Positions 12,441 to 23,200 of a stretch of 64,000 bases of DNA are shown here, piece by piece. Origin of the DNA: Zonotrichia leucophrys gambelii (lineage: Eukaryota > Chordata > Aves > Passeriformes > Passerellidae). A model generated the notes under the pieces. That model was not told where the DNA came from and ran no database searches. It was given only the letters and a program-made list of their open reading frames with translations. Location of the stretch: NCBI RefSeq assembly GCF_028769735.1, contig NC_088173.1, positions 63,086,421-63,150,420 on the forward strand. Reading direction: 5' to 3'. The position numbers were made by a program, and so were the translations under genes. Position 1 is the first letter of the stretch. Each line of letters begins with the position of its first letter.

Positions 12441-13541
12441 CATTTTTTGCAGGAATACAAGAACTATAGTGTAACTTGAATCTTAAATATCTAAATCATG
12501 CACAACATTTATAACAGCTAGTCTGACACAGTGATGCTGGCATTCACAATCCAAAATATTCAATCAAGCTAAATAAATATTAATATTAATGCAATTAATT
12601 GTATTAATAACTATTGCACAATATTTTCCTAGTGTATTGTTTTTCTTTCACATTACACTTACAGTTCAGATAAACGATACTAGTACTCCTCAAGAAGAAA
12701 GAATGAGGGTATTACATCAAAGTGACAGCATCCCAAATTCTTCACCATATATATGTGGTTTTGATGGTGGCATTGTCTTTTCTTTAGTCTGGGATTCACA
12801 TGGGACTACTCGTGTGTATTTTCTAACACAACTTTACATCTTACTTTTTCTCTAAAGTCTACAAGTTCACATTACATTTTAAGTTTCTATTTTTTTTGAA
12901 CACATATATTTTACATGTTAGTCACTAGCTCTTTGTTCATTTTGTTACACTCAAAATAATTTTGTTCACATCTCTTATCTTAAACTGATTGCCGTTTATA
13001 TTCCCATTGCCATCCAATGCCAGCCTTTGCCTCTTCTATTATCATGCTATGGCTGCACTCCCTTGCACTGTCTCATTCATCTCCCCTTTCAAAGGGCAGC
13101 ACTGTGCACCCTGGTTTATCAACCTATTTGTTTTAAAGACTAAATATGCATAAAATAAAGAACAGAAATATTTTTAAAGTTCCTTTGAAAGCTTGGACTA
13201 TTTAAATGTTAAAGTCATCAGCTCACCAAAAGTTCTGTTCTTAATGTTCACACAGAACTTTAAAGCTAATGCCAGAAATGCTGAAAGTACTATATATAGC
13301 AGAAATATTAAAGTATCACTGCTATCCTATGTCAATTATTGATAGGTTAGTGTGTGAAACATTTTGTGATTTTTATAGCTGTACAAGTTGAGATAGACAA
13401 TCATGTTAACTAAATAATATCTTATGTGCATCCTCTGTACAGAAAAAAAACCAGTGATGAATAACAGGTTTGTAATGTTCAGACAGTAAGTGTTAGACAC
13501 AAAACCAGGGTAAGTAAAATAATTGTATCCAAGTATTAGTC
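12441..13541. other. AT-rich unique DNA, no gene recognised
   Basis: No gene or repeat is recognised. A plus-strand frame of 88 codons at 12589-12855 has no motif and looks like a chance frame. Confidence 0.55.
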
Positions 13542-13900
13542 TTTTTTTTTTTTTTTTTTCTTTTTCTCGAATTAAAGAAATACCTGTTTTGGACCCTTGC
13601 TTCAAAACATATTGACAAAGGAGGGACGAAAGGGAAGTCCCCACTCCAGTCCTGGGTGAAGTTAGTGTTCTTCGTGCAGCAGTGGAGATGCCATGCTGTG
13701 AGACACTGTGCTGTTGAGAGAAGCATGTTGCCCTGCTGTAAGCAAGACAAATTGAAAAGCTACAGCCTGACCCACTCCAGAAATTTGCTGGTTCGTATGT
13801 GCTTGTGAATGCGTTCAAAAATGAAATAACACAGGAAAAAAATAAGAAATGGTACTTTGGAAGTGGATGGTGAAGCAAGAAAACAGCAACAAGACCTATA
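13542..13900 (-). other. GC-richer patch with oligo-T edge, possible retrosequence
   Basis: An 18-base T run at 13542-13559 borders a patch of higher GC content (about 13590-13800). Read on the minus strand, the patch ends in an oligo-A stretch, the layout of a retroposed transcript. No AATAAA signal is seen just before the oligo-A, and I could not find flanking target duplications. A minus-strand frame of 180 codons crosses the patch, but its lysine run simply translates the oligo-A, and the rest has no domain I recognise. A chance neighbour of a homopolymer is equally possible. Confidence 0.25.
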
Positions 13901-16214
13901 AGAAGACAAAGAAAGAACTTGAAGCTGAAAGAACAAAATAGCTTTGCTTTTGGAATACACTTTGAAATTTAATGATACAGACAGTAACAGCTGGTTCTGT
14001 GCAAATGCAGATTAACCTGGGTCCCTTGATATATTCAAAACATGTGTAACAAAATTGAAGAGAAACTTGAAGGCCACCTTCTTTCTGGTTGGTATTCAGC
14101 TGTGCCTGAAATTAAGTCTGCTTGATAGGTAATAAATTCCTGCTGATGCCTGAAAACATTAAATAAAATATTTGTTTTAGTGTAATTATTTTACCTGTCT
14201 CTTTCTCAATAGTATTGCATAAATGCTTACTGGTACACCACCTGCTACTTCAATTTTGACATACCATCCATTAAACTTTGGTCCACAAGGGCAAGGAGCT
14301 AGCATTTATTTCTGGGGAAGCAAGGAAGACAGGGAAGTGTGAAAGAAACACACATTAACCAAGTTAATTTATCTCAAATGTTAGCAAGAACAAGATTTTT
14401 TTTCCCCCAGAGGAAAAAACATCTCAATATAGTCATAATTGCAATACTTTGGAAAAACCTGTCTTAAGCACGTGCACATCACTGATGGCCATCTTCTGCA
14501 AACTGCAGGTATTATGATGTATCTTGCAGATTACTGGCCTATGGAGAGCATGATTACTTAGCAAATACACAGAAATACATCTTTTCAATGCACTTGGTAA
14601 AATTAGGTTAGGAATTTTTGTTATTTTCAAGAGAAAAAGAAAGAAAAAGTCACTTTTCACAAGCTTGCAATCCTCTGTACAAAGGCTGAGAAGTACATTG
14701 CAGTGTTCCTTTTATCTTTTTAGGAATGAGCATTCATAGCAATAACATAACAAGAAGTATTGCAAGAAACTATAAAGAAAAGTCAATATTATAATTGAAA
14801 GGGTAGAGGCTTAGCAGGGAACCAATATCAAAGATGTAAGGTTTTAAATTATTAGTGCTAGAAGCATAGAAGTGATAGAAGTGATGCTGATCTGCTGTTG
14901 AACAGTACATTCCTCAGAATGTAATGGAAACAAGAATGGACTGAAGGAAAATGAACATTCTAAACTAATGCTTTTCCTGCATGTCACCTAACCCTCAAAC
15001 CACTAAAAGCAATTATTTTATTTTTACCTCATCCTCTGTCACATAAGCTCAAAACCCAACACAGGCATGTTCCTACAAATGGCTGACAGAATTTATACTT
15101 TTATCACCACTGGTTTCTGAAGCTGATCCTAATCCAAGAGCTTCTCTGAAATGACACACCAAATCACACATTGCATCATTTTTGTATCTACAAAATTACT
15201 TGGTAAATGTTGCATATTACAATAAATAGAAATTGTCATTTGAAAAATAATGCCTATAAACAATTAATTGTATCATTTTTGTGAATATATTCTGTGTAAA
15301 TACTGTGTCTTTAGGTCACAAAGTAAAATTACATGGAAGGAAAGAATAAACATCAAATTGCTAAAGATTCTGAATTCTGAATATTTCTTGCAGAAAGATA
15401 TCATAACAAACAGAAAATAGAGCCAAATAAATAACTTCAGATAATTTCTTTCATTTTTTTCAGTAACTTTCCAGCCAAAAGTAATTTAAAATAAACAAAA
15501 TAACATAGAAAACATTTAAAATAATTTTTAAAACCAAAACACATGAGGTTTAAAATCTGCAAGTAAATTTTGAACTTATCCTTGTAGTGACTGGATTTAA
15601 TAGTTTTCCAGTTTATCAGAATTCAGCACTCTGCTCAGAAAAGTATTGATAAAATACCTAATGTATCTGTTAAAAAACCTCATTTATCTATAAAACATGG
15701 GACTTGCTCTTTTTCGGAGTTACAAATAATTTAACAAATAACATAATTGTGAAGTGCATTGTTACTTATGAAACATTTTCTATTCAGCTTTTAATCTCTT
15801 TTGACAGATGACAGAAGTCTAAGGAACAAATGCAGAACTGGCATTACAAGATGACATGGCATCAGTTCCCAGCCTGCAATTCATATCAATAAACACTGAG
15901 GTTTCTTTAATATTATCAAGATTACAGAATGTTTTTGGTGAAATGAAACATTTGTAAGCATAGATAGCTGTGTCTCTCAGCAATGCCTTTTCAGGACTGA
16001 AAAGCACTCACAACTCTTCTTTCAATTGTTCTCACAGCTTTACATCAGTCTGTCAAGATTTCTCTTTGCTACTCTCACAAGAGGGTTTGGAGAATTTGGG
16101 ATGCATGCTCGTGCCAGTGCATTGACTATAAATTGTATACCTGGCTATTGTACCTCTGAAGTAAAGAGTGTTCACTTTCATACATGGACAATATTTTCAA
16201 TATACTGGCAGTGG
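13901..16214. other. AT-rich unique DNA, no gene recognised
   Basis: No gene, RNA or mobile element is recognised. Short AT-rich homopolymers only. Confidence 0.6.
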
Positions 16215-16219
16215 GCCAT
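16215..16219. repeat. target-site duplication GCCAT, left
   Basis: GCCAT lies immediately before the TG start of the solo LTR and is repeated exactly at 17208-17212 just after its CA end. A 5-bp duplication is characteristic of ERVL-type (class III) integration. Confidence 0.9.
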
Positions 16220-17207
16220 TGTGTTTGAGCGACAAGGTTTAGTAATGTGGGGCTACAAGGGGTGACTTCTCTGGGAGGCTTCCCACAGGTCTGACAGAGC
16301 CAGGGCCAGCGGGATCCAATCCAAGACTGACCTGCCTCTGAGCAAGGCCACGTCCATCAGTAATAATGGTGGAGCTTCTGGGATAACAGATTTAACATGG
16401 AGAGCAAGAAGCTCCTGCACGATTGCAGGAGGAGATTATGTGAGAGGAACTCTGCAGACACCCAGGTCAGTGGAGAAAGAGAGGCAGGAGCTGCTCCAGA
16501 CACTGGAGCTGAGGTTCCCCTGCAGCCCCTGGTGCAGACCATGGTGAGGCAGCTGTGCCCCTGCAGCCCATGGGGGAACACAGAGATGCTCAAATCCACC
16601 TGCAGCCCTTGGAGATCCCACACCAGAGCAAGTGGATGCCCAAAGGAGTCTGTCGCTCCAAGGGAAGGCCATGCTGGAGCAGGCTCCTGACAGGAGCTGT
16701 GACCCCATGGAGAGAAAAGCCCATGGTGGAGCAGTTTGTGAAGAGCTGCAACCCTTGTGAAGGACCCGCATGGGAGAACTCTCAGAAGAAATCTGCCATG
16801 AGAGGAACCCCACACTGGAGCAGGGGAAGAGTATGAGTAGTCCTACCCCTAAGGAGGAAGTGGCAGAAACAATGGGTGAAGAACAGAATGCAAGCCCTGT
16901 TCCAAGTCTCCTTGTTCTGGAGAAGGAGCACAAGAAATTAGGAGTAGTACTGAACCTGTGAAGAGAGGAGAGGTAGAGGTAATTTAAGATTTGGTTTTAT
17001 TTTCTCAACATACTTCTGTGATTTGATTGGTAATAAATTCTATTACTCTCCTCAAGTCAAGTCTCTTTTGCCTGTGCCAGTAAGTGACAAATGATCTCTC
17101 CCTGCCCTATCTCTCCTCTTATTTTCTCTCCCCTATTCAGTTGAGGAGGGGAGTGGTGGAGCAGCTTTGGTGGCCACCTGGTATCCAGCCAGGGTCAATC
17201 CTCTACA
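16220..17207 (+). mobile_element. ERVL-type solo LTR, 988 bp
   Basis: A complete solo long terminal repeat. It begins TGTGTTTGAG, ends CCTCTACA, and is flanked by perfect 5-bp duplications GCCAT, so both ends are fixed to the base. In order it shows a GC-rich first third, a region (about 16500-16830) of repeated short modules of the GGAGCAG, CCATGGAG and GACC type, a T-rich stretch with a polyadenylation signal AATAAA at 17032-17037, and a 3' end containing CACCTGGTATCCAGCCAGGGT. I remember this layout as a widespread avian ERVL-type LTR, but I cannot give a firm family name. No internal retroviral genes are present, so the provirus was removed by LTR-LTR recombination. Open frames of about 60-165 codons on both strands inside it are by-products of its GC content. 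It could still carry promoter or polyadenylation activity. Confidence 0.9.
17032..17037 (+). promoter_or_regulatory. LTR polyadenylation signal AATAAA
   Basis: A canonical AATAAA hexamer lies about 170 bases before the LTR 3' end, in a T-rich stretch. It fits the R-region polyadenylation signal of the LTR and sets the sense strand as plus. Confidence 0.6.
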
Positions 17208-17212
17208 GCCAT
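17208..17212. repeat. target-site duplication GCCAT, right
   Basis: Exact copy of the GCCAT at 16215-16219, directly after the LTR's terminal CA. Confidence 0.9.
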
Positions 17213-19494
17213 TATAGTGAAATTCTTCTTGTATTCTTTTATTTATCCTGGCTTCAAAGGCCAGTAGTGAATTTGCAGTCATTATATATTTTAAAAATCA
17301 TAGTTCAAACATGAAACACCAATCAGATCCCTTTTTTAAGCAATTCAATAACTCCTCATTAGAAAAATATAGAAGGAAAGAAATTTGTCATTGACTTTTG
17401 CTAAATCAGGATGAATTCTACAGTGAAATTATCAATTGACAGCTAATACTGCTCTGCAGTGTCTTGACTGATTCACTACTATTGTTGTGATCCAGTTCAA
17501 ATTCTTGTATTTGGAAGAAACACATAAGAGAAAGTACATTCCTTGCAACAGACAAGGAGTAATTTAATTTAGAAACTGAAAAAAAATAATAGATCCATTA
17601 AAGGAAAAATGTTTGGCAATTAGCATTGCACTATACATAATAGAAACGTACTTTTATTTGATGGAATTGTCTGCATTCTGTTAAGGTCTCAAATTATCTT
17701 ATTTGTCTCTGTTGAATGATCTCTCACTGGTGGCAGGAAAAACATCTTGGCTCTCTCCTGGTCACAAAATAAAGTCAGCCACATCAATGATCAGATCAGC
17801 CACACATTTATCTTTCTGCTCAAAGCTGCTATGATCAGAAGCAGAACTGCTTGAGAGGAAGCGCTGAGCTGCTTCAATTACATGGTTTGCTTTACCTTAC
17901 AAGTCCCTTTCCCCCAGTCCTGAAAAAACAGCTGCTTCTCTCTGTCCACTGACCTTTGTTTTACTGATTTTACATTCGGCATTAGTCATAAATTCCTAGT
18001 AATGCAGCATTCCACCATGCCCTATCTTTCACATCCTTCTCCGAAGTATTCTACTTCACTGTCTATGAAGTTTGATAGTTTCTTCTGGTTCTGTGTTACA
18101 AGTTTAGTCCCAGTCAGTTTTGGCCGATCGATTTTCCCCTTCTGTGATCTGTGAGGTTCTCATGTTATCATCTTTGAAGTTTAATTTATTGTTAGAAACA
18201 AGTCTTCTTACCATATCTAAAGACAAGTATTTGCTTGCATGTCAAGTGAATGGAAGAAACCTAGAAGAAACCTGAGACATTTTACCTGAGATTTAGGTAA
18301 AATCTCCCTCAGCTTCCCTACTTCCCTCTGCCTTACTGATTTGCTTCCCATCACTGTCACATTCCAGCTCCCCTCACAGAGCTTCAGTCTGTGTGCCCAT
18401 GTATGGAAAGCTACTAGTTTTTATGAAATTAAGAAAAGCAGGCTTATATTCTAAATATGCCATTATCTCTGTGCTTTAAAACACTGGCCAATAAACTTAT
18501 TTGGAATTCTTCAAGAAATACTGTACAAATCATATAATCCATAAAGAAAACGTGGTATCAAAATACACAATCTTTTAAAATTCTTATCACTATGCCCACC
18601 AGAAAACTCTTTTACCTTCTTCCTTTTTAAAAATTTTCTTTCTTAAAAATATAGTTTTTGAAGAAAGAAAGGAAGAAAAGAAAGGCTTTCTATCATTTTC
18701 TTAAATACAAACAATGTATTTTTAAAACTAAGTTAAAGAGCTTTAAAAATTAATTCAGAAAAAAAAAGTGATAAACATGTCTATGCAATATATTCTGTTC
18801 TGAAAAATAAATTTTCCTGCATAAAAACAATACCTTAGCTTTTCAGACTTTTTTCCTTTTTAAGATAACTTGATGTGAATACAGAAATTATTCACCTAGC
18901 TCAGTACAGCTGGTTGAAGATTAATGAGTTGTTTCATTGGGTTCAAGCTTTCGACTTGTTACAGCTATACATTAGTGGTACAATTAATTTCACAACACTG
19001 GGGTTTTGTCACCCAGCACTTCCTGTGGAATTCTACTATGAGAAGTATTCTTTAATTAAATCTTTAAAATGTCACAAATGTTGCATTCTACTGGTGAAAT
19101 GCAAAAATACCTTCAAGGTTTACAAAATCTTTAGTATTCAGTGAGTGAAGTAATATGACACAGAGAAAGCCTCTAGGCTGATGATTTCTTAGTCTGTTTA
19201 GCTTAAAAATGCTGCAAATATTTAATTAAGAGATATTTACAATTTGACTATGAAAGATTTGTCACTTTAAGGTTATCAAGGTGAAACAAAGCAACAGTTA
19301 ATTCACTCTAGGATATAATCTTTCATATTGTTAGTGCAGGAGAATATCAGATACTTCAGATTTCAGCTGGAAGTTTAAGCGTGGGACTATTTCCATTCAC
19401 ACTGTGGCATTCTTTGAAGGTGGAAAGAGAAATCAAATGTCCATCTGACCGTGCTGTGAAGTCCAGGCTGCACACCATTCTTAAACATGCAAAC

Positions 19495-19496
<2 letters not shown>
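17213..19496. other. AT-rich unique DNA, no gene recognised
   Basis: No gene or mobile element is recognised. The part at about 17690-18400 is somewhat less AT-rich, with no identifiable content. A plus-strand frame of 89 codons at 18875-19144 has no motif. Confidence 0.55.
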
Positions 19497-19534
<38 letters not shown>

Positions 19535-19575
19535 TCATAAACATGCAAACATTATATATATATATACATATATAT
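19497..19575. repeat. (TA)n microsatellite, duplicated with its flank
   Basis: There are 17 TA units at 19497-19530, then a second TA-rich tract at 19553-19575. Each tract is preceded by the same word, TAAACATGCAAACATTATA, starting at 19482 and 19538, an offset of 56 bases. A segment of flank plus microsatellite was therefore duplicated in tandem. Confidence 0.9.
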
Positions 19576-19664
19576 TTTTTCATTCCTATAAATATAACAA
19601 GGTTTATGGCCTTAACATGGAAGGTGAAATCATTTTCTCTTTCTTCAGGACATGGGGAAAGAGC

Positions 19665-20233
19665 TGCCCTTCCATGGCTGGCAGGTTGATGGAGGTGATT
19701 CTCCCCTCTACTCTGCCCTTATGAGATCCCACAAAGAGTACTGCATCCAGCTCTGGGCCCCCAGCATAAAAAGGACATTGACCTATTGGAGTGAGTCCAG
19801 AAGTGGGCCACAAAAATTCTCTCTCCTGTGAAAAAGGCTGAAATATTTGGTGTTTTTCAGCCTGGAGAAGAGAAGTTTCTCAGGAGACCTTACAGCAGCT
19901 TTTCAATACATAAAGGAGGGTTATAAGAAAGATGAGAGGCTTTTTACTAAGGCCTCTAGTGACAATATAAGAAATAACAGTTTTAAAATGAAAGAGGGTA
20001 GGTCTAGAGTGTATGTTAGAAAGAAATTTTTTATGAATGTGGGGAGGCACTGGAACAGGTTTCCCAGAGATGTTGTGGATTCCACATTCCTGGAAGTGAT
20101 CAAGGTTCAAGATCAGTTAGGTGGGGCTTTGAGGAGCTTAATATAGTGGATGATGGCAATGTCAAAGGTAGGAGGGTGGGACTAGATGGTCTTTGAATGT
20201 CCCTTCCAATCCAAATGGTGCCATGATTCTATG
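19665..20233 (+). mobile_element. CR1 retroposon, 5'-truncated, with ORF2 tail and 3' end
   Basis: About 570 bp of a CR1 LINE in plus orientation. The 5' part matches the C-terminal end of the CR1 reverse-transcriptase protein. The frame at 19847-20146 gives FSLEKRSFSGDLTAAFQYIK near its start, then RKKFF, and a VGRHWNRFPRDVVDSTFLEVIK stretch typical of the CR1 ORF2 end, closing with LIGGAL-like residues. It is followed by the 3' untranslated end with GGACTAGATGGTCTTTGAATGT, TCCCTTCCAATCC and the terminal ATGATTCTATG. The copy is truncated well downstream of the catalytic domain and upstream frames are broken, so it cannot be active. It extends to the CR1 3' end, as a normal insertion does. 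Confidence 0.93.
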
Positions 20234-23200
20234 TTTCTTTTTTCTACATCAGTATTTGATTACAATATTTAAAATACTGAGCACCACATTATTACTTTAT
20301 TTTAATATTTTATACTTTAAATAATTTATTATAATACTATTCCTTGGATAGAATAGCATCAACATTCTATCCTGTGACTTGCAGCATAGACTCTCTCAGT
20401 CTCATTTTCTAAAGTATCTGGGTAAGAAACTCATAACTTGAAATTCAATGGTTTCAAAGAGTTGGGACATAAATATTACTAATCCCTGAAATATAGGTAA
20501 AAATATGATAAAATAGGGAAAAAGGAGACCTAGTCCATGAAACATTATTCTGGATCAGAGCTGTCTTATTATGATCTAAAAGTTTTTTTGAATGAGACTG
20601 CTATTTCTGTTATGTCTATGGTGGGTGGGTGCACTTCTCAAACAAAACATTTGCTAAACACCTAGGTTTCCAAATCTATTATTTATATTCATACCTGAAA
20701 AAGAAAAGATTCTGAAATAAACCAGGTAAGAACTATAGATCTTTTGACAGAGGACTTCTATCCAGACAGCTATTTTCTGATCTTTGCTCATCCTGACTGT
20801 AGGCTTCACATATCTATTCTGTTCTCAGTCACAAAATTCTCAAGCTTCAAAAAGACTTCTTTGAAGCAAGCCTTTGAGATAGCTAGAATGACTAACTTTG
20901 AGGTGGTTATTTGGTCACTGAAGAGAGAAAAGTGGTCACACTCTTTTTCTTATGCCTTCTTTTCCTTTAGTCTGTTAGTATTTCAAAGCTTGAAGTGCTG
21001 CTCTTTTTGTAACTTACTGAGTGAAAGATTCATGGCTTTCATTTGAATGATATCATTAGTCATATAAGAGAAAAGTGACTAAGACAAAAAGAGGGAGAGT
21101 TTCACAGGGAATAAAAAGTCATTATATCCTAGTCACAAAGTTTTCTAATCTGAAAGAGTACCTACAGTACCCTACAGAAATGCTTGTGAAGTGCTCACCC
21201 CAATCAAATCTCCCCATGGTTGTACTTTGAATTCTTTATTTCTAGCTTCTGTTGCATGCATATTTAATCAGACTTCTCAATTCTGTATATGCAAAGGAAA
21301 TTTTAAATACAATATGCTGTATAGAAGGGAAAAGGACCCATTAACTCACTACCAAAGCCGATGATTAAATTTTCAGAAAATACCTTATCTGAAATGGATT
21401 TGATCATAATCGTCTCCTTTTAAAAAGATTCATGATCACCATCTTGTGCCACAAAACAATATATTGAAGCCAGCATCTAGATATTTAATCAATAAAGTCA
21501 GTTTTATCTAAATATTTACTAAATATTTTACTCAGTTTTAATAAACATTATTTATCCTATACAGTTTATTCATCATCATTTTTAGCTGGTCTAAAAAGGA
21601 AAAAGAAGGATAATACAGGAGGTATAAACTAGACTTTTAATATCAAGGTGATTTTAGAAGAACTATCCACCTTCATCATCAGAGTGGTTTGCAGGCCAGA
21701 GTCCTCATGAGGTCTTCATGTGTGTATCCTTGGGAAGTTTTTCTCTAAGGTATTTGAAACAAATTGAAAGGGAAGATGAATAACACTTCTTATCATTCAC
21801 AGAAACTTGAATATGTCTGATATTCATGGACCACTGTCCATGTTGGTTTCCTCTCTTCAGACTTGCAGTAAAAACTATCTCTTCAGGTTCTGAGAAATCC
21901 TTATACCACATATCATCTCCTGTGAAATGCCTTATTTTCTTAAGTGCAATTGGAGAGTGATAGGCCAGTGCTGTTTGTCCTGTTTTTCACAGGTATTTTG
22001 CCTTTTAGGTACACACCTATTAAAGATAAGAAGAGACACTTCCACTGTCTTCAGCAGTTTAGAAATTTAATTTGGAGGGGATAGACCCATATCTAATATT
22101 TCTCAGACCATGTTGTCACAAATGTAAGGGAAAATTTCCATGAATAAAACTTTCCATGCACATCAGTGAGTCACATATTTTAAATTAAGAAGGTGTTAAG
22201 ACCCAGAATGTAGAGATGAGTGGATAGAAATGTCTCAGTTTTATGGACAGGGTGATCTACTTTTTATGACCTTCACACATCCAGATTTGAAAACAACATT
22301 TAAGTTTCTTGCAGATGATAAATGCTATAGCTACAGAAAAAGGAAGGGGACAAAGGCATGATCTACTTTAGATAAAACAGCCTTTTTAGTAAAAATTTAC
22401 AAATATTGGACCAATTTCCAGTAATAGTGACTATTTTTATTACTTCATTCACTAACATTCTAAATTAAGACAATTGTCGGTGTTTCAGTTCATTGGCATT
22501 CTTCAGCTCTCTACTAAAGAACTTTTCTGCTTAGTTCAGGTTGTCGTGACCCAAGAATTTATTTCATAAGATGACAAGTGTTCATTAACTGGAATGGTTC
22601 TTAAATAGAAGAAGGAAGTCTTAGAAATTGTACACTGAACCTTAGTAGATGTAAAATATAATTATTATTGTATTTAATTTATTTAAATTTTTTTTTACTA
22701 AACTCCACTGCTATTTAAGGAATAAGTACATTGCTTTGTATCAAACACTCCATATATTTCACGGATCTTTTATATTTTACAGAGGAAGACATTACTAACT
22801 GCTCTATCAACTCAGCAGAGCAGACATCTTAGGATTGTTTCCAAACAGGAATATAATAATAGGCTATCCCTAGTTTGTATAATGTCTTTTAGCAAATTAT
22901 TTCAATTCCTCTCAGGTTTTTGTAATAGTGGAGTAATGATGCTGAAATTTTTGCAAAGAGCTTAGAAGCTCACACGTGCACAGAAGAAAGAGAGGAAATA
23001 AATGAAGTATCAAAATGCATTTATGTACAGGAAAATATTTTTGTCTTAGTACTAGGAAAAACTATTTTTATTTGTAGTAAATCAAATCCACCTACTAAAA
23101 ACATAACTTCAGTCATTCATTACTAGCTAGTACATTATATGGGTGCACTGCTGCATTCCATATGAACCAGCAAGGGTTTACTTTTTAAAATACCCATTAT

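Noticed and set aside
16357..16961. Overlapping frames up to 165 codons on both strands
   Set aside because: They lie wholly inside a GC-rich solo LTR, oppose each other and show no protein domain.
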